A stretch of DNA of 9,746 bases from an uncultured Mycoplasma sp. (GCA_946998935.1 CAMQBE010000014.1:1-9746); one strand, 5' to 3'. Shown: positions 1 to 6,449, numbered from the stretch's first letter. Notes: generated by a model not told the origin, from the sequence alone. A program made the numbers and translations.

Positions 1-70
1 CATAGAAATTATGAACAAAATCTTGAGCTTATATTTACTAGTTAAAAAAATAAATAAATGAAAAAGGCAA

Positions 71-83
71 GTGAAATTTTCAC
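71..83. promoter_or_regulatory. Perfect short palindrome, possible operator
   Basis: GTGAAA and TTTCAC are perfect inverted arms around a single T. The 11-base core TGAAATTTTCA recurs exactly at 7635-7645, just upstream of the lpd promoter. A one-base spacer is too tight for an RNA hairpin of full length, so a dimeric DNA-binding protein site is the more natural reading. No regulator is known to me for this site. AT-rich DNA makes such words fairly easy by chance. Confidence 0.3.
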
Positions 84-152
84 AAAAATAAAACAAATAA
101 CGGAATATTTCACACATTAGCCAAAAAAGTATTTGCAAAAATTGAGCGAGAT

Positions 153-158
153 TATAAT
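153..158 (+). promoter_or_regulatory. Probable -10 box of the pdhAB promoter
   Basis: An exact TATAAT lies 62 bases before the pdhA start. The best upstream partner, TTGCAA at 133-138, is only 14 bases away, which is short. Mollicute promoters often depend mainly on the -10 box, so the -35 assignment is uncertain. Transcription would begin near 165, giving a leader of about 55 bases. Confidence 0.5.
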
Positions 159-219
159 TAAATTGCAATATATATTTTGCATAAATATTTTATTTGCACA
201 GATTTGAAAGGAGAACGAC

Positions 220-1302
220 ATGAAATACGTTCAAGCTGGCAAAGTTATGTCAGATCCAAAAGAAATGGTTAGAGCATTAGATATCGACGGAAATCTAATC
301 AAACCATTCAAAACAAGTGCTAAAAAAGAAGACTTGTTAGCAATGTACAAAATCATGGTTCAATCACGCCAATGAGACTTGTACGCATTAACATTACAAA
401 GAACAGGTCGTCTTGGAACTTTCGCACCTAACTTAGGTGAAGAAGCATTCCTTACAGCAATTGGTTACGCTCTTGAAAAAGACGATACCTATGTTGCTCA
501 CTACCGTTGCATGGCAACACAACTTTCACGTGGTGTTACTATGGAACAAATCTTCCTATACTGAAGAGGTTCAGAATTAGGAGCTAAATACAATAAAGGC
601 GTTAACGTAACACCAGTTCAAGTTATTATTGGTTCACAATCATCAATAGCAGCTGGTATGGCTTACGCATACAAACTTGAAGGAAAAGGCAAAATCGTTT
701 TAACAACCATTGGTAATGGTGGCACAAACGAAGGTGAATTCCACGAAGGTATGAACTTAGCATCAGTACGTAAAGTTCCATTGGTATATGCAATTTCAAA
801 CAACCAATGGTCAATTTCAGTACCTGAAAAGAACTCATACAATGTTAAAACTCTTTCACAAAGAGCTATGTCATATGGTGTTCCTGGCATCCGTGTAGAT
901 GGTAACGACTTATTAGCATCATACGAAGTTGCTAAAGAAGCTTACGAATACGCACGTAGCGGCAAGGGACCAGTTATTATTGAATTCTGTACATGACGTC
1001 AAGGACCTCACACCACTAGTGATGACCCACATGTATATCGTTCAGAAAAAGAAGAAAAAGCTCACGAAAAATGAGAACCATTCCACCGTATTGAAAAATA
1101 CTTATTCGACAATAAGATCTTAACCGAAAAAGCAAAAGAAAAGATTTGAGCAGATGCAGACGCTGCAGCTAAAAAAGCTTATGATGCATCAACCGCAACC
1201 TTATCTAAAGAAGGCTACGATGACATGTTCAAATACAATTACGCTACCCTTCCAGCAGAACTTGAAGAACAAAAGGAAAAATACAGAAGATTTATTAAAT
1301 AA
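220..1302 (+). CDS. pdhA: Pyruvate dehydrogenase E1 component, alpha subunit
   Basis: 360 residues, the usual E1 alpha length. With PdhB it forms the thiamine-diphosphate-dependent E1 that decarboxylates pyruvate and transfers the acetyl group to lipoamide. The ATG at 220 follows AAAGGAG (207-213) at good spacing. Visible family signatures are RTGRLGTFAPNLGEEA (about 57-72), the ThDP region from residue 165 to N194-N195, IRVDGNDLLA, and WRQGPHTTSDDP near 259, the phosphorylation-loop region of the family. Five UGA codons (residues 52, 115, 259, 285, 310) stand at expected Trp sites, with one UGG at 197. Oddity: the canonical GDG at the start of the ThDP motif reads GNG (N166, codon AAT), replacing the metal-ligating Asp. 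The rest of the motif is intact. It lies 23 bases upstream of pdhB and is surely cotranscribed with it. Confidence 0.97.
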
Positions 1303-1325
1303 TCTTTTATAAAGGAGAAATTAAA

Positions 1326-2318
1326 ATGGCTGAAAAAACTATACAAGTTAACAACATAGCTGCTCTTACAGATGCGCTTCATGTTATGATGGAAAAAGAT
1401 AAAAGAGTTATTGTTTACGGTGAAGACTCAGGTTTTGAAGGTGGTGTGTTCCGTGCTACCCAAGGTTTACAAAAAGACTTTGGCGAAGACAGATGCTTCG
1501 ACTCACCTATTTCAGAATCAGCTATAGCTGGTTTCGCAATTGGTTCTGCTATGGCTGGTTTACGTCCAGTTGCAGAAATTCAATTCTCAGGATTCTCATT
1601 CTACACAATGCAACAAATGTTTGGTAACGCTGCACGTATGAGAAACCGTTCACGTGGAAATTATACAGTTCCTATGGTATTAAGAATGCCTTGTGGTGGA
1701 GGTGTTAAAGCTCTTGAACACCACTCAGAAAGTATTGAAGCATTATGACTTCATGTTCCTGGAATTAAAGTTGTTATGCCATGTACCCCTTACGATACAA
1801 AAGGCTTAATGATTGCTGCAATTGAAGACCCAGATCCAGTTGTATTCCTTGAACACAAACGTGACTATCGTGCATTCAAACAAGAAATTCCAGCAGGCTA
1901 CTACAAAGTAGAAATTGGGAAAGCAAAAGTTGTTACAGAAGGTTCACAATTAACAGTTGTAACTTACGGTCACATGGTACATGAAACTGCTGCTGCTCCT
2001 AAATTATTACAAGAAGAAGGAAAGAACTACTCAGTTGAAATTATTGACTTAAGAACTCTTAAACCAATTGACACTGAAACCATTATTAAATCAGTTAAGA
2101 AAACCGGTCGTGTATTAGCTGTTTCAGAATCTGTACAATCAGGTTCAGTAACCGCTGAAATTATCACCCGTGTTAACGAACACTGCTTCGATGACTTACT
2201 AGCTGCTCCAGTACGTCTCAATGGCCCAGATATCACAATCCCTCTTCCAGCATTGGAATCAGTATTCATGGTTGACAAAGAAAAAATTGCTACTGTAATT
2301 AAAGAAATCTTAGGTTAA
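1326..2318 (+). CDS. pdhB: Pyruvate dehydrogenase E1 component, beta subunit
   Basis: 330 residues, full length for E1 beta. It pairs with PdhA to build the E1 active site and carries the transketolase-type pyrimidine-binding and C-terminal domains. The ATG at 1326 follows AAAGGAG at 1311-1317. Signatures: YGEDSGFEGGVFRAT (about 35-49), FDSPISESAIAGFAIG containing the conserved Glu that activates ThDP, EIQFSGFSF, the conserved His region EHHSES (about 133-138), and a C-terminal domain with VVTYG and SVQSGS. One UGA (codon at 1746-1748, residue 141) splits it under the standard code; it aligns to a Trp in the SIEALWLHVPG stretch. It is the last gene before a strong terminator, so E1 is transcribed separately from E2. 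Confidence 0.97.
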
Positions 2319-2328
2319 CATTTATACC

Positions 2329-2370
2329 AAAAGCACAGGCAAAAACCTGTGTTTTTATTTTTAATTTTTT
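2329..2370 (+). terminator. Rho-independent terminator after pdhB
   Basis: CACAGG (2334-2339) pairs with CCTGTG (2346-2351) over a six-base loop. A-T pairs extend the stem outward, and it runs into a long T-rich tract. It lies 11 bases after the pdhB stop and closes the pdhAB unit. Confidence 0.85.
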
Positions 2371-2475
2371 CACATTTTGCAATACTAAAAATTGGCCATA
2401 AAAACTATCATATAGATATATTAGTCAAAAATACAAAATAAAAAAATATGGAATAATTGCAAAAAACCTTCTTTT

Positions 2476-2506
2476 TTGTGTAAATATTTCAATCTGAAAA
2501 TATAAT
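2476..2506 (+). promoter_or_regulatory. Promoter of the Cys-rich / E2 unit
   Basis: An exact TATAAT sits at 2501-2506, with a loose TTGTGT at 2476-2481 (19-base spacer). An inverted pair TTTCA/TGAAA (2487-2491, 2495-2499) abuts the -10 box. Since a terminator lies upstream and none is seen before 3961, this is the likely promoter for the four genes 2548-3949. Confidence 0.55.
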
Positions 2507-2547
2507 AATATCGATATTAATATTAATATTCAAAAAAGGAGACTCAA

Positions 2548-2793
2548 ATGTCAGACAATAAGAACAAAAAAGTTGAAGAAAGTGCACCTTCAAAAGCTCC
2601 AGCAGTTGTTGGATTATTGAAAGTTTCTGATGAACTATTAGACTTTTCTTCTTGTAGTGCTAAAGCTTGTCCTCCTGACTGCAATTGCAAGTGCTGTCAA
2701 GAAAAGAAAGCTTTCGAAGAAGCAAAAGCTGATGGTGGTAAAAACCTTTCACCACGTGAAAGAGCTATTTTAGCTAGAAAGAAGAACCAATAA
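2548..2793 (+). CDS. Small cysteine-cluster protein of unknown function
   Basis: 81 residues. The ATG at 2548 follows AAAAAAGGAGA (2532-2542), a strong ribosome binding site. The protein has a charged, Ala/Pro-rich N-terminus (1-20), a short hydrophobic stretch VVGLLKVSDELLDF (20-33), a cluster of six cysteines at 36, 41, 45, 47, 49 and 50 (C-X4-C-X3-C-X-C-X-CC), then a Lys/Glu/Ala helix-like tail ending in basic residues. There is no signal peptide or membrane segment, so it should be cytoplasmic. The C-X-C-X-CC pattern is typical of metal-thiolate or Fe-S binding sites, but I recognise no family. It is first in a unit with a metallothionein-like gene, E2 and the lipoyl protein, and its stop overlaps the next ATG by one base. 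Possible roles are metal buffering, metal transfer or a PDH accessory; none is shown. Confidence 0.85.
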   Translation: MSDNKNKKVEESAPSKAPAVVGLLKVSDELLDFSSCSAKACPPDCNCKCCQEKKAFEEAKADGGKNLSPRERAILARKKNQ

Positions 2794-2798
2794 TGGCA
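2776..2798 (+). repeat. Start-region repeat, copy 1
   Basis: These 23 bases cover the last codons of the 81-aa gene and the ATG GCA start of the metallothionein-like gene. They match 2933-2955, the start region of the E2 gene, at 19 of 23 positions without gaps, including an identical AGAAAGAAGA block and the shared ATGGCA. Confidence 0.5.
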
Positions 2799-2906
2799 TG
2801 TAACTCAAGTAAAAAATGCACATGTGAATGCTGCAAAGCAGAAGCAAAATGCACATGTTGCGGTAGCAAATGTGATTGCAAAAATTGCAAATGCTCAAGC
2901 AAATAG
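2793..2906 (+). CDS. Metallothionein-like 37-residue Cys-rich protein
   Basis: 37 residues with 12 cysteines (positions 3, 9, 11, 13, 14, 20, 22, 23, 27, 29, 32, 34) and no aromatic residue, His, Leu, Ile or Val. The pattern of C-X-C, C-C and C-X2-C steps separated by Lys, Thr, Ser and Asn is that of metallothioneins, which bind Zn(II), Cd(II) or Cu(I) through bridging thiolates. Twelve Cys would suit about four divalent ions (inference). The ATG shares its A with the stop codon of the upstream gene (TAATG), so translation is probably coupled. A purine-rich AGAAAGAAGA (2776-2785) may serve as a weak ribosome binding site. The gene ends at a TAG and 43 bases later the E2 gene begins. The N-terminal and C-terminal halves share KCTC, encoded by a 12-base direct repeat. 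The sequence is very unlike random AT-rich translation, so I take it as a real gene. Confidence 0.82.
   Translation: MACNSSKKCTCECCKAEAKCTCCGSKCDCKNCKCSSK
2814..2858 (+). repeat. 12-base direct repeat inside the metallothionein-like gene
   Basis: AAATGCACATGT occurs at 2814-2825 and again at 2847-2858, exactly 33 bases (11 codons) apart and in the same frame, encoding KCTC each time. This suggests that the protein grew by internal duplication of a Cys-rich unit. Confidence 0.6.
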
Positions 2907-2932
2907 TTGGCTTATTAAAAACTTAAATTAAA

Positions 2933-2955
2933 AGAAAGAAGATACCAAAATGGCA
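2933..2955 (+). repeat. Start-region repeat, copy 2
   Basis: Near-copy of 2776-2798, here lying in the short gap before the E2 gene and covering its ATG GCA. In copy 1 the purine block is coding (the last codons of the 81-aa protein); here it is non-coding and acts as the only candidate ribosome binding site for E2. Confidence 0.5.
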
Positions 2956-3711
2956 ACAAAAAAAGAATATATTAAAGTTCAACCTTTAGTAGAAAAAGTA
3001 GACAAACTTGCTACCATTCGTAAAGCTATTGCTCGTAACTTAAGAAATGTTACAGATAATGTTGCTTACTGTTCATTAGTAAACAAAGTTGATGCAACAG
3101 CTTTATGAAATTATCGTAGTAAAGTTAAAGATGATGTTTTGAAAAAACAAGGTGTTAAATTAACATTCTTATCATGGATTATTAAAGCAGTTACAATTGC
3201 TTTATCAGAACATCCAATGTTCTCAGCACAAGTTAATGCAGACTCAGGTGAAGTTCATTTTCCTGGCGCATTAAACATTGGTATGGCTGTTGATACACCA
3301 TTTGGTTTAGTTGTACCAGTTATTAAAAATGCTGAAAAATTAAGCATTGTTGAAATTCAAAAAGAAATTATTCGTCTTTCAACATTAGCTAGAGACAGAA
3401 AACTAACAATGGCAGATATGTCAGGCGCATGCTTTACTATTACCAATGTTGGTAGTGTTGGTGTTTTATTTGGTTCACCAATTATGAACCCTGTTATGAA
3501 TAAACCAGGTATTGCAAGTGAAATGGCAATTTTAGGAACTGGTGCTATAATTGACGAAGTACAAGTTAAAGATGGCAAAATGGTTCCAGGCAAAGCTATG
3601 TACTTATCAATAGCTGCTGATCACCGTTGGGTTGATGGTGGCGATATGGGTCGTTTCAATTACAGAATTAAAGAATTATTAGAAGACCCCGAAAAGTTAG
3701 GAGAATTGTAA
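2950..3711 (+). CDS. pdhC: Dihydrolipoamide acetyltransferase (E2), catalytic domain only
   Basis: 253 residues, against roughly 400 or more for ordinary E2. It moves the acetyl group from acetyl-lipoamide to CoA and should form the core of the complex. After a basic start of about 20 residues the protein enters the catalytic domain at LATIRKAIARNLR. It continues through NIGMAVDTPFGLVVPVI and FTITNVGSVG to the active site DHRWVDGGDMGRF, with H225 as catalytic base and D229. No lipoyl domain or peripheral-subunit-binding domain precedes it. UGA at 3106-3108 (residue 53) encodes Trp. The ATG at 2950 is the only start placing the whole domain in frame; the site before it is a weak AGAAAGAAGA. 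The loop after GSPIMN carries extra residues (PVMNKPGIASE) relative to the usual PVINHPE. The gene for the lipoyl domain follows after 1 base. Confidence 0.93.
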
Positions 3712-3712
3712 T

Positions 3713-3949
3713 ATGTACAAAATGAAATTTACAGACATCGGTGAAGGATTACACGAAGGTACAGTAGCCGAAATTAAAGTTAAAGAAGGTCAAACTGTTA
3801 AAGAAGGGGATGTATTATTCTCAGTTGAAACAGATAAAATGACAAGTGATATTCCTGCTCCAGTTTCAGGAAAAGTTGCAAAAATTTTAATCAAACCAGG
3901 TCAACAAATTACCGTTGGTGATGAAATCTTTAACATCGAACAAAAATAA
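3713..3949 (+). CDS. Free-standing lipoyl domain protein of the PDH complex
   Basis: 78 residues making up one biotinyl/lipoyl domain and nothing else. It opens with FTDIGEGLHEGTVAEIKV, carries the lipoylation motif VETDKMTSDIPAP with acceptor K42, and closes with VSGKVAKILIKPGQQITVGDEIF. The lipoyl-lysine would be acetylated by E1, pass the acetyl group to E2 and be reoxidised by E3. In most bacteria this domain is the N-terminus of E2, and in several mycoplasmas it is fused to E3. Here it has no linker or second domain, so it must diffuse or dock, much as GcvH does in glycine cleavage. GcvH itself is less likely, given its longer length and the E2 neighbour. A good TTAGGAG (3698-3704) lies inside the end of the E2 gene, whose stop is 1 base upstream. 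Confidence 0.92.
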   Translation: MYKMKFTDIGEGLHEGTVAEIKVKEGQTVKEGDVLFSVETDKMTSDIPAPVSGKVAKILIKPGQQITVGDEIFNIEQK

Positions 3950-3960
3950 TTGTAAATTTG

Positions 3961-3992
3961 AAAATACTGCTTTTGTGGCAGTATTTTTAATT
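3961..3992 (+). terminator. Rho-independent terminator after the lipoyl gene
   Basis: AAAATACTGC (3961-3970) pairs perfectly with GCAGTATTTT (3978-3987) over a 7-base loop, followed by T-rich DNA. It ends the four-gene unit. Confidence 0.88.
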
Positions 3993-4093
3993 TAAAAAAT
4001 ACTTATTTCACTATTCTATAGTTCATTTGGCATATTTGATTAATTTTCATCAAACAAATTTGAAATTAAAAAGTTTGTCAAAAAAAATGATAA

Positions 4094-4131
4094 TTTCACA
4101 TTTTAAGACACTTAAAAACCCTTAATATAAA
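4094..4131 (+). promoter_or_regulatory. Probable promoter region of pta-ackA
   Basis: The best -10 candidate is TATAAA at 4126-4131; no convincing -35 is present (TTAAGA at 4103-4108 is weak). A TTTCACA word lies at 4094-4100, resembling words found upstream of pdhA and after pdhB. Two inverted pairs occur in the same gap (TTTGAT/ATCAAA at 4035-4054 and ATTTGA/TCAAAT at 4160-4179). In DNA this AT-rich they may be chance. Confidence 0.35.
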
Positions 4132-4197
4132 AGTCGTATTAAAATATACATATCAAGTAATTTGATATTAAATTCAAATATTTTAAGGAGATCAAAA

Positions 4198-5175
4198 ATG
4201 GCAGAAATATCAAAATTTAGTAAACACATTAACGATATGCTTAAAGCCGAAGCAAAGAAAAAAATCTTAAGTGTTTTATTTATCGATGGAGACGATCCTA
4301 GAGCTTTAGAAGCAGCATTATATTTAGCAAAAAACAAACTTGCTAAACCTATTATGCTTGTTGAAAAGAAATCACAAATTCTTAAAAATGGTCTTGAATA
4401 TTTATCAATGGACCAAGAAGCTAAAACTATTGATAAATATGCAACAAAACTTGCAGAAATTCGTAAAGGAAAAGAAGATTTAGAAACCTGCAAAAAGAAC
4501 GTTGCTTACCGTCCATACTATGGTGCAATGGCAATTAGAGTTAAAGATATAGATGCAGCTGTTGGAGGATTAATTTATTCAACCGCTGACATTCTTCGTG
4601 CAGCATTTAAATGCATTGGTCCTAGACCAGGTCTTAAAACAATATCATCAGTTATAGTTATGCATAAAGGCAGTGAAACTCTAGTTTTCACAGACCCTTC
4701 AACAATTCAAAAACCTACTGTTGAACAATTAGTAGATATTGCGCAAAACGCAATTGAATTTGCTAAAGATATGAAGATGAACGATTTAGCTGGATTCTTA
4801 ACATTCTCAACTAATGGTTCAGGTAGTGGTGAAAACCCAGATTTAGTTAGAGCAGCAGTTAAAATTGCTTTAGAAAAGAAAATGAATATTATTCCAGGTG
4901 AAATGCAATTTGACGCAGCTTATGATTTAGGCGTTAGAAAACACAAGTTCCCTTCTGCACCTCAAGATAAATTAGGTGTCTTTGTATTCCCTAACCTTGA
5001 AAGCTGCAACATTGGTACTAAAATTGCTCAACGTTTAGGTGATTATGGTGCAGTTGGTGCTATTGTTCAAGGTGTTAATGGTGCTATTAACGACTTTAGT
5101 CGTGGTGCAACAGTTCAAGATGTTATTGACGTTACATCAATCACTATTTTGAAAGCTTACAAGTTAAATAAATAA
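4198..5175 (+). CDS. pta: Phosphate acetyltransferase
   Basis: 325 residues, the size of the compact single-domain Pta (the long Pta form has an extra N-terminal half). It converts acetyl-CoA and phosphate into acetyl phosphate and CoA, taking the product of the PDH complex. The C-terminal half carries the family signature: FVFPNLESCNIGTKIAQRLG (about 261-280), then VQGVNGAINDFSRGATVQD, with the Ser-Arg pair that binds substrate. GPRPGLKTISSV and LTFSTNGSGSGEN mark the middle of the domain. The start at 4198 is chosen because AAGGAG (4185-4190) precedes it; an in-frame TTG at 4162 would lie upstream of that site and is unlikely. There are no Trp residues, so no UGA question arises. ackA begins 1 base after the stop. 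Confidence 0.96.
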   Translation: MAEISKFSKHINDMLKAEAKKKILSVLFIDGDDPRALEAALYLAKNKLAKPIMLVEKKSQILKNGLEYLSMDQEAKTIDKYATKLAEIRKGKEDLETCKKNVAYRPYYGAMAIRVKDIDAAVGGLIYSTADILRAAFKCIGPRPGLKTISSVIVMHKGSETLVFTDPSTIQKPTVEQLVDIAQNAIEFAKDMKMNDLAGFLTFSTNGSGSGENPDLVRAAVKIALEKKMNIIPGEMQFDAAYDLGVRKHKFPSAPQDKLGVFVFPNLESCNIGTKIAQRLGDYGAVGAIVQGVNGAINDFSRGATVQDVIDVTSITILKAYKLNK

Positions 5176-5176
5176 C

Positions 5177-6364
5177 ATGAAAAAAATATTAGTTATTAAT
5201 GCAGGAAGCTCATCATTAAAATGAGCTTTCTACTCTTTAAACAAACTTGAACTTTTATCTAACGGGCTATGTGAAAGAATCACTTTAGATGGTAATATCA
5301 TTTTAAAAATGAATGGTCAAAAATGAGAAGAAAAAGTTGATTTACCAAATCATTCAGTAGCTGTTAAAAATCTTATTAGATTGTGAAAACAACACGGCAT
5401 TATTGAAGATTTAAATGAAATTGAAGCTATTGGTTTTAGAACGCCTTTATCAGGCCACAAGATTTTAACGCCAGTATTTTATGATGAAGAAGCTAAAAAA
5501 GGTATTGAAGAAGCAGTCAAATTCATTCCTTTGCATGCTCCAGCCACTTTATCTGCTATAGCTGGTTTTGAAGAACATTTGCCTAATGTTAAAAAGGTTA
5601 TTGCTCAAGATACAGCATTTCATGTAACAATTCCTGAAATCAATAAATACTTTGCTATTGATAGAAAATGAAGTGACAAATTTCATGTTTACAAATTTGG
5701 TTATCATGGTTTAAGTCATGACTATATCAATGAAAAAATGAAATCAGTTTTAGGCAAAAAGAAAAACAACATTGTTGTAGCTCACCTTGGTTCAGGTTCA
5801 TCTATATGTGCAATTAAAGATTCAAAATCAATCGATGTAACAGTTGGTTTTAGCTCATTAGATGGACTTATGATGGGCACACGTTGTGGTGCTATTGACC
5901 CTGGTATTTTAGACTACTTGGTACGTATTGAAAATCAAGATATTAATGAAGTATATAACATGATGGTTAAACACTCAGGTCTTTTAGGTGTTAGCCAATT
6001 ATCAAACGATATTCGTGATCTACATGCAGTCTATGATACTAATAAAGATGCTAAGTTAGCTATTGACATGTTTGTAGCAAGAATAGTTGACTTTTTAGCT
6101 ATGTATTTAAATAAAATTAGTAAAAAAATAGATGCTTTAGTTTTCACTGCTGGTATAGGCGAAAATGATGCAATTATCAGAGATAAAGTTGTTAAAGGCT
6201 TAGTTGCTTACAATGTTAAATTGAATCAAGCTGCTAACAAAAAATCTTATGATGATTATCTAAAAATTTCAACACCTGATTCTGAATTTCCAATCTACAA
6301 AGTTAGAACAAATGAAGAAATTGTGATAGCTCGTTATACAAAGCGATTAATATCAGAAAAATAA
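5177..6364 (+). CDS. ackA: Acetate kinase
   Basis: 395 residues, normal for acetate kinase. It makes ATP and acetate from acetyl phosphate and ADP. Signatures: NAGSSSLK at 8-15, QDTAFHVTIPE with the catalytic Asp D145, FGYHGLSH (174-181), ADP/acetyl-phosphate region MMGTRCGAIDPG with R236, FTAGIGEN, and VRTNEE (E380/E381) near the end. UGA codons at residues 16, 50, 70 and 165 encode Trp. Oddity: the usual GHRVVHGGE stretch reads GFRTPLSGHK. The Arg is kept (R88) but the conserved His and Gly-Gly are lost, and PLHNPAN reads PLHAPAT. The gene starts 1 base after pta with no clear ribosome binding site of its own, so it is probably translated by coupling to pta. Confidence 0.95.
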
Positions 6365-6378
6365 TTTTTTGAATGAAC

Positions 6379-6402
6379 AAGATAGGAGTAATCCTATTTT
6401 TT
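6379..6402 (+). terminator. Rho-independent terminator after ackA
   Basis: ATAGGA (6382-6387) and TCCTAT (6392-6397) form a stem with a GTAA tetraloop, extended by A-T pairs, with a run of T following. Confidence 0.82.
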
Positions 6403-6421
6403 CATACAAATTTCCAATTCT

Positions 6422-6449
6422 TTGCCTACAACAATGAATCATTTAAAAT
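6422..6449 (+). promoter_or_regulatory. Candidate promoter of the lipoprotein gene
   Basis: TTGCCT (6422-6427) and TAAAAT (6444-6449) are separated by 16 bases, 31 bases before the start codon. Both boxes are imperfect. Some promoter is needed here because the ackA terminator is just upstream. Confidence 0.35.

Larger units (their letters stand above)
1..219 (+). other. Leader region upstream of pdhA
   Basis: No gene is convincing here. Frame 1 is open from the window edge to a TAA at 43-45 (14 residues) and frame 2 to a TAA at 89-91 (with one UGA read as Trp). Either could be the tail of an upstream gene, but nothing in them is recognisable. The stretch contains a palindrome at 71-83, a TTTCACA word at 108-114, a TATAAT box at 153-158 and the pdhA ribosome binding site, so it is best read as the control region of the pdhAB unit. 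Confidence 0.5.

Noticed and set aside
71..83. Terminator hairpin for an upstream gene
   Set aside because: The arms are separated by one base, the stem is AT-rich and no T run follows, so it does not look like a terminator.
1..91. Tail of an upstream gene at the window edge
   Set aside because: Frame 1 (14 residues) and frame 2 (about 29 residues with one UGA) are both open, and neither is recognisable or followed by a clear terminator, so I cannot support a gene call.
929..1123. Sense open frame of 64 codons inside pdhA
   Set aside because: It is out of frame with pdhA, has no similarity I recognise and no start signal; pdhA coding is continuous there.
373..1149. In-frame TGA codons that break pdhA into pieces
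   Set aside because: All five fall at Trp positions of the E1 alpha family and the protein continues without shift; this is UGA = Trp, not a pseudogene. The same holds for pdhB, E2, ackA, the lipoprotein and lpd.
4162..4197. Longer pta start at an in-frame TTG
   Set aside because: The AAGGAG at 4185-4190 would lie inside the coding sequence, and the ATG at 4198 is placed correctly behind it. The added residues do not resemble Pta.
4122..4493. Antisense open frame of 123 codons over the start of pta
   Set aside because: It lies opposite a well-supported enzyme, is low-complexity hydrophobic, and has no ribosome binding site. Similar antisense frames at 626-890, 2027-2278, 3357-3593, 6450-6785, 6990-7229 and 8016-8198 are rejected for the same reason.
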